A stretch of 64,000 nt of DNA from Candidatus Methanosuratincola subterraneus (GTDB lineage: Archaea > Thermoproteota > Methanomethylicia > Methanomethylicales > Methanomethylicaceae): positions 1 through 64,000 of the forward strand of contig RXGA01000004.1 of the NCBI GenBank assembly GCA_004028775.1, given 5' to 3'. The notes under the pieces are model-generated. The model saw nothing but the letters and a program-made list of their open reading frames with translations. It had not been told where the DNA came from and made no database searches. The translations under genes and the position numbers were made by a program. Of the stretch, positions 56,110 to 64,000 are shown one piece after another (within the stretch, counting starts at the first letter, position 1; the number at the start of each line of letters is the position of its first letter).

Positions 56110-56653
56110 TTAAGAGGATTTCGAAAAACTTTGCTGATGCCCTTCGCCTTCTTTCCCGTTTTAAGGCGTCCCTATGCTAGGCATCTTTATTTTCCATCTT
56201 CTCTTCACTTTGTTTTCCCTTTTTCCATCATTTTCTACCTTCTTCGAGATCCTATGCTTGTACCTGCTCCTAAGGGTGAGCACCTGCATCAGGTTGAAGC
56301 AGAGGCAGGAGAACATCATCTTCACCTTCACCCTCGGAACGGTCGTGACCATGACGTGCCCTGCCCTGAAGACCCTCTTGAGCACCGCAAATACATACCC
56401 TCTCGATCGGCGCCCTCCTCCTTGATATCCGCAGGTTGCGGTAGGATGAGGCTATTATGGAGCGAAACCCCTCCCAGTCTATCAGGGAGGCTGCTTTCGC
56501 CAATCTGTCGTTATTCTTCAGGTACCTCTGGTAGTACTCGTTGAGGATGTAACACTCGAAAGAAGGCATGAGGATAACTGTTGTGCCCATGATCTTTAAG
56601 CATTGCGCTCCTTTTGGGAAAGGTTATAGGCAGGTTTTTCGAAAATCTCTTAA
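56110..56653 (-). mobile_element. Remnant insertion sequence with inverted repeats and TTAA flanks
   Basis: The ends are GAGGATTTCGAAAAAC (56114-56129) and, inverted, GAGATTTTCGAAAAAC (56634-56649), 14 of 16 identical. Each is flanked by TTAA, fitting a 4-bp target duplication. The 536 bp inside hold the start and end of a transposase on the minus strand, with the middle missing. It is therefore a non-autonomous deletion derivative. The transposase tail suggests the IS5/IS4-like DDE group. Confidence 0.7.
56161..56590 (-). pseudogene. Internally deleted DDE transposase
   Basis: The N-terminal part (from ATG 56590) reads YILNEYYQRYLKNNDRLAKA, then IDWEGFRSIIASSYRN, as at the start of IS5-group transposases. 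After about residue 60 the frame changes, and the C-terminal part reads KRVFRAGHVMVTTVPRVKVK and FNLMQVLTLRSR, typical of the end of such proteins. About 200 central residues, including the catalytic acids, are gone. Confidence 0.7.
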
Positions 56654-56699
56654 ATCATATGCACCTTTTTTTCCGGTTAACCTTTAAATTTATTAGCCG

Positions 56700-57320
56700 A
56701 TGCGCCGAACCCATTATGAGGTAATCCTGTTGAAGATCCCTGAAATTCTGGGTCTCCTGCTTTCGTGGTTCGTAATCACGCTCTGCTTCTCTTTATGGAC
56801 CCTGTTCGACTCTCCAGACCTTTTCCTTTCCGTATTCCTCCTGGTTGGATCATCGGCAGGTCTGGGTTTCTTGCTCCATGAGCTGGCCCACCGTTCAACG
56901 GCCAAAAGATACGGGTGCCATGCATACTACAACGTGTGGCTCTTGGGGATCATACTCGCCCTCATCATGTCTGTTGTTACGCGAGGCAATGTAATCTTTA
57001 CAGCGCTGGGTGCCGTGTATATTGTTCCAATGATGACTGCCCCCTCCCTAGATGTCAATGCGATGAAGAAGGTTTTTGGGGTGATTTCCCTCTCCGGTCC
57101 AGCGATGAACCTCCTCTTGGTTGCCTTCTTCTTCGCTATATCTAACCTGGGGGGAGTTTTTTCCCTTCTGGGGCTCTACGGGATGCGGATTAACCTCTGG
57201 CTTGCGGCATTCAACCTGATCCCGATCCCGCCTTTCGACGGGTACAAGGTCTTCTCATGGTCCAAGGCCATCTGGGCATTGTTTGCCCTGCCCTCCTGGG
57301 TCTTAGTTCTGTTTATGTAA
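56700..57320 (+). CDS. Site-2 protease-like M50 metallopeptidase
   Basis: The 206-residue polytopic protein has the zinc-binding HELAH in helix 2-3 (LGFLLHELAHRSTAKRYG) and the second-site motif NLIPIPPFDGYKV near the end. The DG of that motif supplies the third ligand. No PDZ or CBS domain is attached. It cleaves transmembrane segments of unknown targets. The gene starts about 50 bp outside the IS remnant, so its promoter region borders the insertion. Confidence 0.9.
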   Translation: MRRTHYEVILLKIPEILGLLLSWFVITLCFSLWTLFDSPDLFLSVFLLVGSSAGLGFLLHELAHRSTAKRYGCHAYYNVWLLGIILALIMSVVTRGNVIFTALGAVYIVPMMTAPSLDVNAMKKVFGVISLSGPAMNLLLVAFFFAISNLGGVFSLLGLYGMRINLWLAAFNLIPIPPFDGYKVFSWSKAIWALFALPSWVLVLFM

Positions 57321-57372
57321 CTGCAATAAGCAATTAAGCCTTGGGGCCATAGAATAGATCGGTGTCTACATC

Positions 57373-58539
57373 GTGCTGCCTTATGAGCTCAAGGTCTTGG
57401 AGGAGCTTGTTTCAATCAATACCGACTCAAACAAGAAGTGCGGATACGCGGAGTGTGCCTCCCTGATATCTGATAGGATGAGGGAGGTTGGGCTGAAGGT
57501 CGAAGTCTTCGATCCGGTTGCGCTTACGGGCGACGGGAAGAAGAGGCCTAACGTGGTCGGAACGTTGGACTTGGGGGCGGAAAGCACCCTGGGGCTGTTG
57601 ACTCACTATGACGTCGTGCCTCCGGGCGAGGGCTGGAAAAGGGATCCCTTCAGACTGACTATTGAAGGGGATCGGGCGTATGGGAGGGGGTCTGCCGATG
57701 ACAAATCTGCAATCGCCGCGTCTTTGGGTGCCCTCTCTCGCATTGGGGAGAAGGGTAAGTACAACGTAAAGTTGATCGCTTCACCCGACGAAGAAGTCGG
57801 GGGGCGTTGGGGGATAGGATACGTGATCAACGACCTCAATTTGAGGCTTGACTGCGGTGTGGTGGTTGATGCAATGCCTGATATGGTCTGCGTTGGGGCG
57901 AGCGGGATAGTTCAGGGGGAGGTGCTAGTGAGGGGGATCCAGGGGCACGCTGGGTACCCCCACAGGTCCGACAACCCGATCCCGAAGCTAGCCTCGCTCA
58001 TAAGGGAGTTCGAGAATTTTGCCCGATTCAGGGAGCGGAAACTCTCGAATATAGACGCCCCGCCGGGCTCTCCGAATAAGAAGCTTTGGGGTCGCTTCTC
58101 GTTCACAATCATAGGTGGCGGTGAAAAGGAAAACATAATCCCGTCAAATGCCTGGGCAAGGTTTGACATGAGGGTGCTGCCTGATGAGCCTTTGGAAGAG
58201 GCCAAGTTGGAGCTGATCAACTTCTTCAACAGATCCAGGGAAAATCTCAACATAGAAGCTGAGCTGAGAATTATGCTGGAGGACAAGGGCTTCCTGACGC
58301 CGCCCGAGCATCCTTTTGTCAAGACCTTCCTCAATGCGACCGCTTCCGTCTTCGGCGCCCCGCTACCCTTAGGCGCATCCTTGGGCGGGGACGACGGCAA
58401 ATTCTTGGCGTCCAAGGGTATCCCTGTGGTCAGCTACGGCGCGATCGCCGAGGATTCGCATTTCCACGGGACCGACGAATTCGTGTATATCCGAGACCTA
58501 ATGCATTTGAGAGACGTTCTAGTAAAGCTCATTAGTTAA
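57373..58539 (+). CDS. M20 family metallopeptidase (ArgE/DapE-like)
   Basis: The 388 residues contain the M20 metal motifs: LLTHYDVVPPGEGW, YGRGSADDKSA, ASPDEEVGG (general base Glu) and a closing AEDSHFHGTDEF. A dimerisation lid lies between about 175 and 290 (GHAGYPHRSDNP). It probably hydrolyses an N-acyl amino acid or dipeptide. GTG start at 57373. Assignment to arginine, lysine or DAP pathways is not possible from sequence alone. Confidence 0.92.
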   Translation: MLPYELKVLEELVSINTDSNKKCGYAECASLISDRMREVGLKVEVFDPVALTGDGKKRPNVVGTLDLGAESTLGLLTHYDVVPPGEGWKRDPFRLTIEGDRAYGRGSADDKSAIAASLGALSRIGEKGKYNVKLIASPDEEVGGRWGIGYVINDLNLRLDCGVVVDAMPDMVCVGASGIVQGEVLVRGIQGHAGYPHRSDNPIPKLASLIREFENFARFRERKLSNIDAPPGSPNKKLWGRFSFTIIGGGEKENIIPSNAWARFDMRVLPDEPLEEAKLELINFFNRSRENLNIEAELRIMLEDKGFLTPPEHPFVKTFLNATASVFGAPLPLGASLGGDDGKFLASKGIPVVSYGAIAEDSHFHGTDEFVYIRDLMHLRDVLVKLIS

Positions 58540-58570
58540 TCTTTTAAGGGTTCTTTACCTTTTTTCCTTC

Positions 58571-59668
58571 ATGCAACCTTATCTTGTCATCGCCACTATA
58601 AACGAATTGAAGAACTTGGAGCCGCTGAAGCGGGAACTAAATGAAACAAACACGAAGGTCATTGTGGTGGATGAGGGGAACCAAGAGATACGCATGAAAA
58701 ACGATCGGATACTGGAAGGTCTAGAAAGGTCGTACTACGGGCCAAACGAGCGGGAAGAGTGGTTCAAGTCAAGATTCGGTTCAGGGTACAAAAAATATCT
58801 TGAAGTGATCCCTGAAAGGGCGCACGCTGAGACCAGCTTCGGCTTCCTCGTTGCCTATGAGGAGGGCGCTGGATTCATCGTTGAGTTGGACGACGACGTC
58901 TTCATCAACGGACTGATCCCTGGACACAGGGACAACCTCTTCGGCGGGGGAGGTAAGACCGTGCACTCTAAGTCAAGGTGGTACAACACGCTAGACTCAA
59001 TTTCGCTGAGCAGGGAAGGTCGCTTCTTCCCCAGAGGGCACCCGTATTCCCCTGAGACTCGCGCCGAGGATTACTGTTGGGAGAGCTCGGGAGGGAGCTG
59101 CGTGCTGAATATGGGGCACTGGATTGGCAATCCTGACTTCGATGCCCTGACGATCCTTTATCACGGCGGGATGGACGGGAGGTGCGACGTCATGGGAGAG
59201 CGCCTGCTAAATGAAAAGGTAGTGGTTGGCAGAGGTACCTACTTTGCAGTCTGCAGCATGAACACCTCTTTTATCCCTAAGATCGTCCCTGCCTTCTACC
59301 AGCTTTACATGAATACTATGGGCATCGATCGCTTCGACGACATATGGTCAGGGATATTCCTTAAGCGGGTGGCTGACCACTTGGGGGACAGGGTCTGCTT
59401 GGGAAAGCCCGTGGGGACCCATCAGAAGCGCCCCCGCAGCGTCTTCAAGGACCTTAAAAGCGAGATGGACGGCATGATTCTCAATGAGTCGGTCTGGCGC
59501 TTTGTCGACGGCGATATCTCAGGGAGCTCCTATTCCGACTCGTACCTCTCATTGGCTGCCCTTCTCGAAAGGGGGGCTTCAACATTGAACAACGAGATAT
59601 ACAGGAAATTCCTCAACCTCCAGGTTGACATGATGAGGCGCTGGGTTGAGATAGTCGACTCAATCTGA
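58571..59668 (+). CDS. RGP/UDP-arabinopyranose-mutase-like protein
   Basis: The 365 residues match the reversibly glycosylated polypeptide family best known in plants. Motifs are VIATINELKNLEPL, the metal and nucleotide motif VELDDDVF (about 99-106), GNPDFDALT, SFIPKIVPAFYQLYMNTMG, RFDDIWSG and GTHQKRPRS. Plant members interconvert UDP-arabinopyranose and furanose. An archaeal role in making a furanose or other sugar nucleotide for glycans is inferred, and it fits the NDP-sugar genes nearby. Confidence 0.8.
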   Translation: MQPYLVIATINELKNLEPLKRELNETNTKVIVVDEGNQEIRMKNDRILEGLERSYYGPNEREEWFKSRFGSGYKKYLEVIPERAHAETSFGFLVAYEEGAGFIVELDDDVFINGLIPGHRDNLFGGGGKTVHSKSRWYNTLDSISLSREGRFFPRGHPYSPETRAEDYCWESSGGSCVLNMGHWIGNPDFDALTILYHGGMDGRCDVMGERLLNEKVVVGRGTYFAVCSMNTSFIPKIVPAFYQLYMNTMGIDRFDDIWSGIFLKRVADHLGDRVCLGKPVGTHQKRPRSVFKDLKSEMDGMILNESVWRFVDGDISGSSYSDSYLSLAALLERGASTLNNEIYRKFLNLQVDMMRRWVEIVDSI

Positions 59669-59689
59669 AGCCGGAGACCTAAAAGAATG

Positions 59690-60154
59690 CTAAAAGACGA
59701 GTCCAAGGAAAGTGACGAAAGCATAAATCATAAGCGCTGCCTCGACCACGCCAAAAGCTATTGCAGCCAATGCCTTCTTCTTTTCAAGGCCGAATAGGTG
59801 CGCAACAAGACTCCCAGTCCAGGCGCCGCTTCCTGGAACCGGCACTGCGACGAACAGCATCACACCAAAAAAACCGTATCTATCGATCTTTTCCTTTGCC
59901 TTTCTCCTGAGGGACCCGATGTACCTCAAATAAAGTGACCTGAGCCAGCTGTTCTCAGAACGGGTGATGATCAGTTGCTCTAACTTGGAGAGCACTAGTA
60001 GGAGAAATGGCACCGGCAGTATGTTGCCTGCTATGGACAGAAGGAGGACGCTGTTCGGCTCGATTCCTGCGAGAACCCCGTAGGGTATGGCGCCCCTGGA
60101 CTCGACGACTGGTGACATCGCCAGTATGAAGGTGTAGACCTCAGGAGACAGCAT
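59690..60154 (-). CDS. Small multidrug export family (COG2426) membrane protein
   Basis: The 154-residue protein has four to five helices and the family's N-terminal SPVVESRGAIPYGVLAG segment and central PVPGSGAWTGSLVAHLFG. A basic cytosolic loop (LRYIGSLRRKAKEKIDRYG) separates the halves. The family name suggests export, but transport has not been shown for archaeal members. Convergent with the RGP-like gene. Confidence 0.88.
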   Translation of the reverse strand: MLSPEVYTFILAMSPVVESRGAIPYGVLAGIEPNSVLLLSIAGNILPVPFLLLVLSKLEQLIITRSENSWLRSLYLRYIGSLRRKAKEKIDRYGFFGVMLFVAVPVPGSGAWTGSLVAHLFGLEKKKALAAIAFGVVEAALMIYAFVTFLGLVF

Positions 60155-60254
60155 TCGAATTGGGCCCCTTCCCCTCCATCATGCCGGGAGTGTCTAAAGT
60201 TGTCTTTCAAGTATTTATATGGTTTGCCGCAAAGATCTCACTGGTGCTTTTTCT

Positions 60255-61001
60255 ATGAAGGGAGTAGTCCTTGCAGGCGGGTACGCGAAGCGTCTGTGGC
60301 CCCTCACACTCGACACCCCGAAACCACTCCTGCCGATCGGCGACGGGACAATAATTGACTTCATAATTGCAAAGCTGAGGCAGCTGGATCTTGAAGAGAT
60401 TATAATATCCACAAACCAGCGGTTTGAAAGGCATTTCAACGAGTGGCTATCGAAAAGAGGGTACGCGAACGTCAGGGTCGTCCCTGAACCTTCGGAAAAG
60501 GAGGAAGAGAAGCTGGGGCCAACAAAAGCGCTTGAGCTTTTGGTCCGGGATTCTGGGGCGGACGACTACATCATAACCGCTGGGGACAACCTCTTCTCGC
60601 TCGATCTCCGGAGCATGGTCAATTTCTACAACATGGTCAACTCGCCAGTTATAGCGCTCTACGAGATCGCACGGAAGGAGGATGCCAGAAAGTATGCTTG
60701 CGTTTTAGTCGACGAAAACCTGATCGTCAGGAGATTCGAGGAGAAGCCTGAAAACCCGCCATGCTGCCTGGTCTCCACTGGGATCTACCTTCTCCCCTGG
60801 CGGTGCATCTCGCGGGTCAGCGAATACCTGAAAAGCGGGAACCCCCCTGACCCGATCGGGCGCTTCATCTGCTGGCTATCTGAGACCGAGAAGGTGTATG
60901 GCTTGAAGTTCACTGGATATTGGTATGATATTGGCTCGCTAGAGTCCTACAATGAAGCCAAGCAGGCATTCAAGGACCTCAAGTACGAGTCCTACGCTTG
61001 A
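60255..61001 (+). CDS. NDP-sugar pyrophosphorylase (nucleotidyltransferase)
   Basis: The ATG at 60255 (MKGVVLAGGYAKRLWPLT) gives 248 residues of the NTP-transferase family. Signature GG-x-x-x-RL and TPKPLLPIGD are at the N-terminus, with ITAGDNLFSLDL for metal binding and VRRFEEKPENPP. It joins a sugar-1-phosphate with NTP. TATTTATAT at 60212-60220 is the probable TATA box. There is no acyltransferase extension. The sugar is not determined. Confidence 0.92.
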   Translation: MKGVVLAGGYAKRLWPLTLDTPKPLLPIGDGTIIDFIIAKLRQLDLEEIIISTNQRFERHFNEWLSKRGYANVRVVPEPSEKEEEKLGPTKALELLVRDSGADDYIITAGDNLFSLDLRSMVNFYNMVNSPVIALYEIARKEDARKYACVLVDENLIVRRFEEKPENPPCCLVSTGIYLLPWRCISRVSEYLKSGNPPDPIGRFICWLSETEKVYGLKFTGYWYDIGSLESYNEAKQAFKDLKYESYA

Positions 61002-61056
61002 TTTTTTACTTTGTGAAAAGTTGGAATTTGAAAAATAAAATGCCCCTTTCCCGGAA

Positions 61057-62016
61057 TCATTTTGCGGGGAGAGGGCCAAGCGTCTTCACGAAGTATTCGA
61101 GGGTCTTCCTAATGCCATCTTTTATGCCGACCTTGGCCCTCCAGCCAAGCTCGATCTCAGCCTTGCTAACATCTGGCTCCGTAAGCTCGACGTCCCCTGG
61201 CCAGGAAGTGCCTCCCCTTGGATGTACCTCCACGCCCTCCAGGCCCAGAACATCGAACATCATCTGGGCTATCTGAAACACAGTGTATGATTCGCCAAGC
61301 CCGATGTTGTAAGCGTCGCCCGCGCACCTGGACCGCTCCGGAGCTGCCATGAAGGCATCTATGGCGTCATCTATGTAGAGGTAGTCCTTCTTCTGCTCCC
61401 CCGTGCCGAGTATCTCCAGCCTCCGCGTGTCCCTCAAGAGCTTCCTGTACAGGTCGAACATCAGGCCTTTGTTTGTCCTGGGGCCGTAGATGTTGAAGAG
61501 CCTGAGTATTACAGTGGGCACACCGAAGATCTCGCTGTACAGCCTGCAGTAGTCCTCAGCGGCTGCCTTCGAAGCCCCATAGAAGGAGCGGGGCACGAGC
61601 GGCTCGCTCTCTGGGGTTGGGATCTTCCTCGGCACACCATATACCACTGAGGATGAGGCGAAAACGACCTTGGCGCCGCATTCCTTGGCTGCCATGAGGA
61701 CGTTGTGGGTTCCTGCGATGTTGACTTCGAGGTCAAGGGAGGGGTCCTCCGTGGACTTGGGGACGGATGACTGTGCAGCTAGGTGGTACACGATCTCGCA
61801 GCCTCTGGTGGCCTCCAAGACCTTGCCGCCGTCCCTTATGTCCCCTTTCACAAATGTCGCCGCTCCTGACCTGAGGAGCCTGGAAACCCCTGATATGTCG
61901 CCCGCTGACAAGTCGTCCAAGATCTTTACGCTGGCGCCGTTTTCTATCAGCCTCTCGACAAGGTGCGTGCCTATGAACCCTGCGCCCCCTGTGACAAGGA
62001 CCTGCACTCCAACCAC
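61057..62016 (-). CDS. NAD-dependent sugar-nucleotide epimerase/dehydratase
   Basis: The 319-residue SDR-type enzyme has the NAD motif GGAGFIGTHLVERL, DDLSAGD after strand 2, the catalytic Tyr-Lys pair in YGASKAAAEDY and NIYGPRTN. It most resembles UDP-glucose/galactose 4-epimerases. It starts at GTG 62016 or GTG 62007. Together with the pyrophosphorylase and RGP-like genes it points to local glycan precursor synthesis. Confidence 0.92.
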   Translation of the reverse strand: MVGVQVLVTGGAGFIGTHLVERLIENGASVKILDDLSAGDISGVSRLLRSGAATFVKGDIRDGGKVLEATRGCEIVYHLAAQSSVPKSTEDPSLDLEVNIAGTHNVLMAAKECGAKVVFASSSVVYGVPRKIPTPESEPLVPRSFYGASKAAAEDYCRLYSEIFGVPTVILRLFNIYGPRTNKGLMFDLYRKLLRDTRRLEILGTGEQKKDYLYIDDAIDAFMAAPERSRCAGDAYNIGLGESYTVFQIAQMMFDVLGLEGVEVHPRGGTSWPGDVELTEPDVSKAEIELGWRAKVGIKDGIRKTLEYFVKTLGPLPAK

Positions 62017-62154
62017 CGCGATAACTTCGCATCCCCCAGTTAATAACGCTCACGCGCAGGATACACACAAAAGGTTCATTTTAATTACTAACGATTCATA
62101 AAGTATTAATCTGATTGGGCAGTCTATTAGCAGAGAAGAATTGAGGCGTTGGCA

Positions 62155-63330
62155 TTGAGGTACTTCACGAGCCCGTACAACTTCATCCAGCCAGACGTCC
62201 GGCGCGTAAAGATATACGACACGACCCTAAGGGACGGCGAGCAGACTCCTGGAGTAAAGTTCTCGAAGGAGCAGAAAGTCGAGATAGCGAGGAAGCTCGA
62301 CGAGCTCGGCGTCCATTCGATAGAGGCCGGCTTCCCCGTGATCTCGCAGTACGACGAGGATGCAGTGAAGGCTGTTGCGAACTCAAGGCTGGGGGCGCAG
62401 GTAATCTGCCTCTGCCGATCAAAGCAGAAGGACATTGACGCGGCGCTGCGGGCTGACGTGGACGGAGTCATTGTCTTCCTCTCGGTCTCCGACTTGCACC
62501 TCAAGTACAAGCTCCACACAGATCTCCAGTCTTCGGTAAAGATGGCTTCTGAGGCCATAGAGTACGCGAAGGCACATGGCCTATTCGTCCAGCTCTCCGC
62601 AGAGGACGCGACGAGGACTTCCCTGGAGAACCTATTTGCCCTATTCAAGGCTGCAGAGGAGAGGAAGGCAGACCGTCTGGGGATAGCGGATACCACTGGC
62701 TGCATCAGGCCGGAAGGGATGAAGTACCTGGTGGAGAGAGTAAGGAAGAACTTCAACATAGAGCTCTCAGTTCACTGCCACGACGACTTCGGACTGGCTG
62801 TAGCCAACTCCTTGGCGGCATACGAAGCTGGCATCGATGCGATATCCGTCTCCGTGAACGGGCTGGGGGAGCGGTGCGGCAACGCAGCTCTGGAAGAGGT
62901 TGTGATGGCTCTATACGCGCTTTACGGGGTTGACCTGGGCTTCAAGACCGAGGTCATCCAGGAGCTCTCGGAGATGGTGTCGAGGTTTTCGGGCGTCCCC
63001 ATACCGATAAACAAGGCGATAGTCGGGTCGAACGCCTTCAGGCACGAGTCCGGGATCCACGTTGCGGCCGTGATCAAGTGCCCGTTCACCTACGAGTCCT
63101 ATGAGCCGCAGATTGTCGGGCAAACCAGGCGCCTGACGTTCGGGAGGCATTCGGGAACAGAGGGGGTCAGGGAGAAGCTCAAGGCATGCAACTTCGAGAT
63201 CTCGGAGGAGGAGCTTGCCGAAGTGATCAAGACGCTGAAGCACCTTCCGGTCGACTCCAAGCCGATAGACAACGGAGAGCTCTGCGACTTCGTGAGCAGG
63301 GTTCTTCGGGAAAAGGGACTCAGGAAATGA
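62155..63330 (+). CDS. aksA: Homocitrate synthase family protein (AksA-like)
   Basis: The 391-residue protein has the LeuA-family motifs [37 protein letters not shown] and [14 protein letters not shown]. It also has [11 protein letters not shown]. It lacks the long C-terminal regulatory domain of isopropylmalate synthases, as do AksA and NifV. AksA extends 2-oxoglutarate for coenzyme B synthesis. TTG 62155 lies 8 bp after GAGG; TTG 62149 is too close. Its stop overlaps mtxX, which supports the methanogenic reading. A LeuA or CimA role is not excluded. Confidence 0.85.
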   Translation: MRYFTSPYNFIQPDVRRVKIYDTTLRDGEQTPGVKFSKEQKVEIARKLDELGVHSIEAGFPVISQYDEDAVKAVANSRLGAQVICLCRSKQKDIDAALRADVDGVIVFLSVSDLHLKYKLHTDLQSSVKMASEAIEYAKAHGLFVQLSAEDATRTSLENLFALFKAAEERKADRLGIADTTGCIRPEGMKYLVERVRKNFNIELSVHCHDDFGLAVANSLAAYEAGIDAISVSVNGLGERCGNAALEEVVMALYALYGVDLGFKTEVIQELSEMVSRFSGVPIPINKAIVGSNAFRHESGIHVAAVIKCPFTYESYEPQIVGQTRRLTFGRHSGTEGVREKLKACNFEISEEELAEVIKTLKHLPVDSKPIDNGELCDFVSRVLREKGLRK

Positions 63331-64000
63331 TCGGCAGCCTACTGATACACGAAATGGCGCTGAAGAGGAGGGCAAGGGTCGCGATAGGCTGCGACTTCTC
63401 CTCGAAGACCTCGCCTCTCCTCCTCAACTCTCTTCTCTTCGCGACTAGGGAGCGATATATTGAGCCCTTGCTGGTTGCCGATCGCCTGCCTGGGAACGAA
63501 GAGGACTCTGAAGGCGTTGTTGGGAACGAGATACCCGCGATCATTTCCCCATCGCCCTGGGAAGACCTCGTCCAACTCCTGAAGGGGGGCGTGGTCGACT
63601 CTGCAGTTAGGGGGAACCTGAGCTCGAGGAAGGTCGTCCCTGAGCTAAGAAGCGCATTCGGTTGCACCAATCTCTGTAGGGCTTCGCTCCTTGAGGTCGA
63701 AGGGAGGCTGGTGATGCTAGCCCCTGTTGGCATAGACGAGGGCGACTCCCAAGGGGATCTGCTCAACGTTGTAGATGGGTGCAGTCGCCTGGCCTCAAGG
63801 TTGGGCATGCCCTTCAGGGTGGCAGCCATCTCAGGGGGGAGGCTCGAGGACAGGGGGAGATCCTCACGCGTAGACAGGATGCTTGATTCGTCTGATGCTC
63901 TAGTTGGAGCACTGAAATCGAAAGGGATCGATGCTGCCAATTTCGGGGTGGAGATTGAGCGGGCTGTCGACGAGGGCTTTACTTTGATTCTCGCACCGGA
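63327..64000 (+). CDS. mtxX: MtxX, methanogenesis marker protein 4 (partial, 3' end outside window)
   Basis: The frame starts at ATG 63327, overlapping the aksA-like stop as ATGA, and runs open to the window edge (224 residues). It matches MtxX: a phosphate acetyl/butyryl-transferase-like fold with SAVRGNLSSRKVVPEL, LAPVGIDEG, AISGGRLEDRGR and the beginning of a LILAPD motif. MtxX is restricted to methanogens and relatives; its reaction is unknown. This is the strongest lifestyle marker in the window. Confidence 0.88.
   Translation, partial: MIGSLLIHEMALKRRARVAIGCDFSSKTSPLLLNSLLFATRERYIEPLLVADRLPGNEEDSEGVVGNEIPAIISPSPWEDLVQLLKGGVVDSAVRGNLSSRKVVPELRSAFGCTNLCRASLLEVEGRLVMLAPVGIDEGDSQGDLLNVVDGCSRLASRLGMPFRVAAISGGRLEDRGRSSRVDRMLDSSDALVGALKSKGIDAANFGVEIERAVDEGFTLILAP

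Overview
This window is archaeal chromosome, most likely from a methanogen of the TACK branch (Methanomethylicia/Verstraetearchaeota-like). That placement is an inference. It rests on an archaeal 16S-23S rRNA operon with no tRNA in the spacer, BHB-type tRNA introns, an archaeal RNase P RNA, PolD large subunit, RPA, PAN, TFE, MBF1, Elf1, NAC, TiaS and Trm56. Methanogen markers are an AksA-like homocitrate synthase overlapped by mtxX (methanogenesis marker 4) at the right end, hypF for [NiFe]-hydrogenase maturation, and a CbiMNQO-type Ni/Co uptake operon.

Layout. 1-2.8 kb looks like the edge of an integrated element: two related secreted or surface proteins (one frameshifted), a small membrane protein, and a tyrosine recombinase pointing away from the 3' end of tRNA-Ala(CGC). 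2.9-8.6 kb carries tRNA-Ile, an FKBP isomerase and the rRNA operon, with processing stems readable on both sides of 16S and 23S. 8.7-16.98 kb holds an M32 carboxypeptidase, cbiMNQO, RNase P RNA, a dead small membrane-protein gene, an ECF S-component, tsr3, a RAM-domain protein and tiaS. 17-19.3 kb has intron-containing initiator tRNA-Met and small unknown proteins. 19.3-25.4 kb is an AT-rich accessory island: three or four HTH regulators, long non-coding stretches with degraded coding remnants, a recurring GTGAT-N4/5-ATCAC palindrome, and hypF.

25.4-53 kb is mostly conserved core: DUF2070, an MBL nuclease, Sec61-beta, glyA, a four-CBS protein, the cluster SWIM-RPA-Elf1-GGGP synthase-CTP-dependent kinase-PolD large subunit, a flavoprotein, and the HMG-CoA synthase/thiolase/DUF35 module with its HTH regulator. 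An HTH-ATP-cone-NrdD-like protein, PAN-PUA-NAC, MBF1-Trm56-TFE, a radical-SAM/SPASM protein and a cation diffusion facilitator with three C-terminal domains follow.

53-56.7 kb is a decayed zone: an 18-codon Lys-rich micro-ORF behind a hairpin, a broken Cys/His-rich gene, tRNA-Arg, tRNA-Leu(TAA) with two introns, a methyltransferase with two compensating frameshifts, an asparagine-synthetase-like protein, and a 0.54 kb IS remnant with inverted repeats and TTAA flanks. 56.7-64 kb holds a site-2 protease, an M20 peptidase, sugar-nucleotide genes (RGP/UDP-arabinopyranose-mutase-like protein, NDP-sugar pyrophosphorylase, NAD epimerase) and the aksA-mtxX pair.
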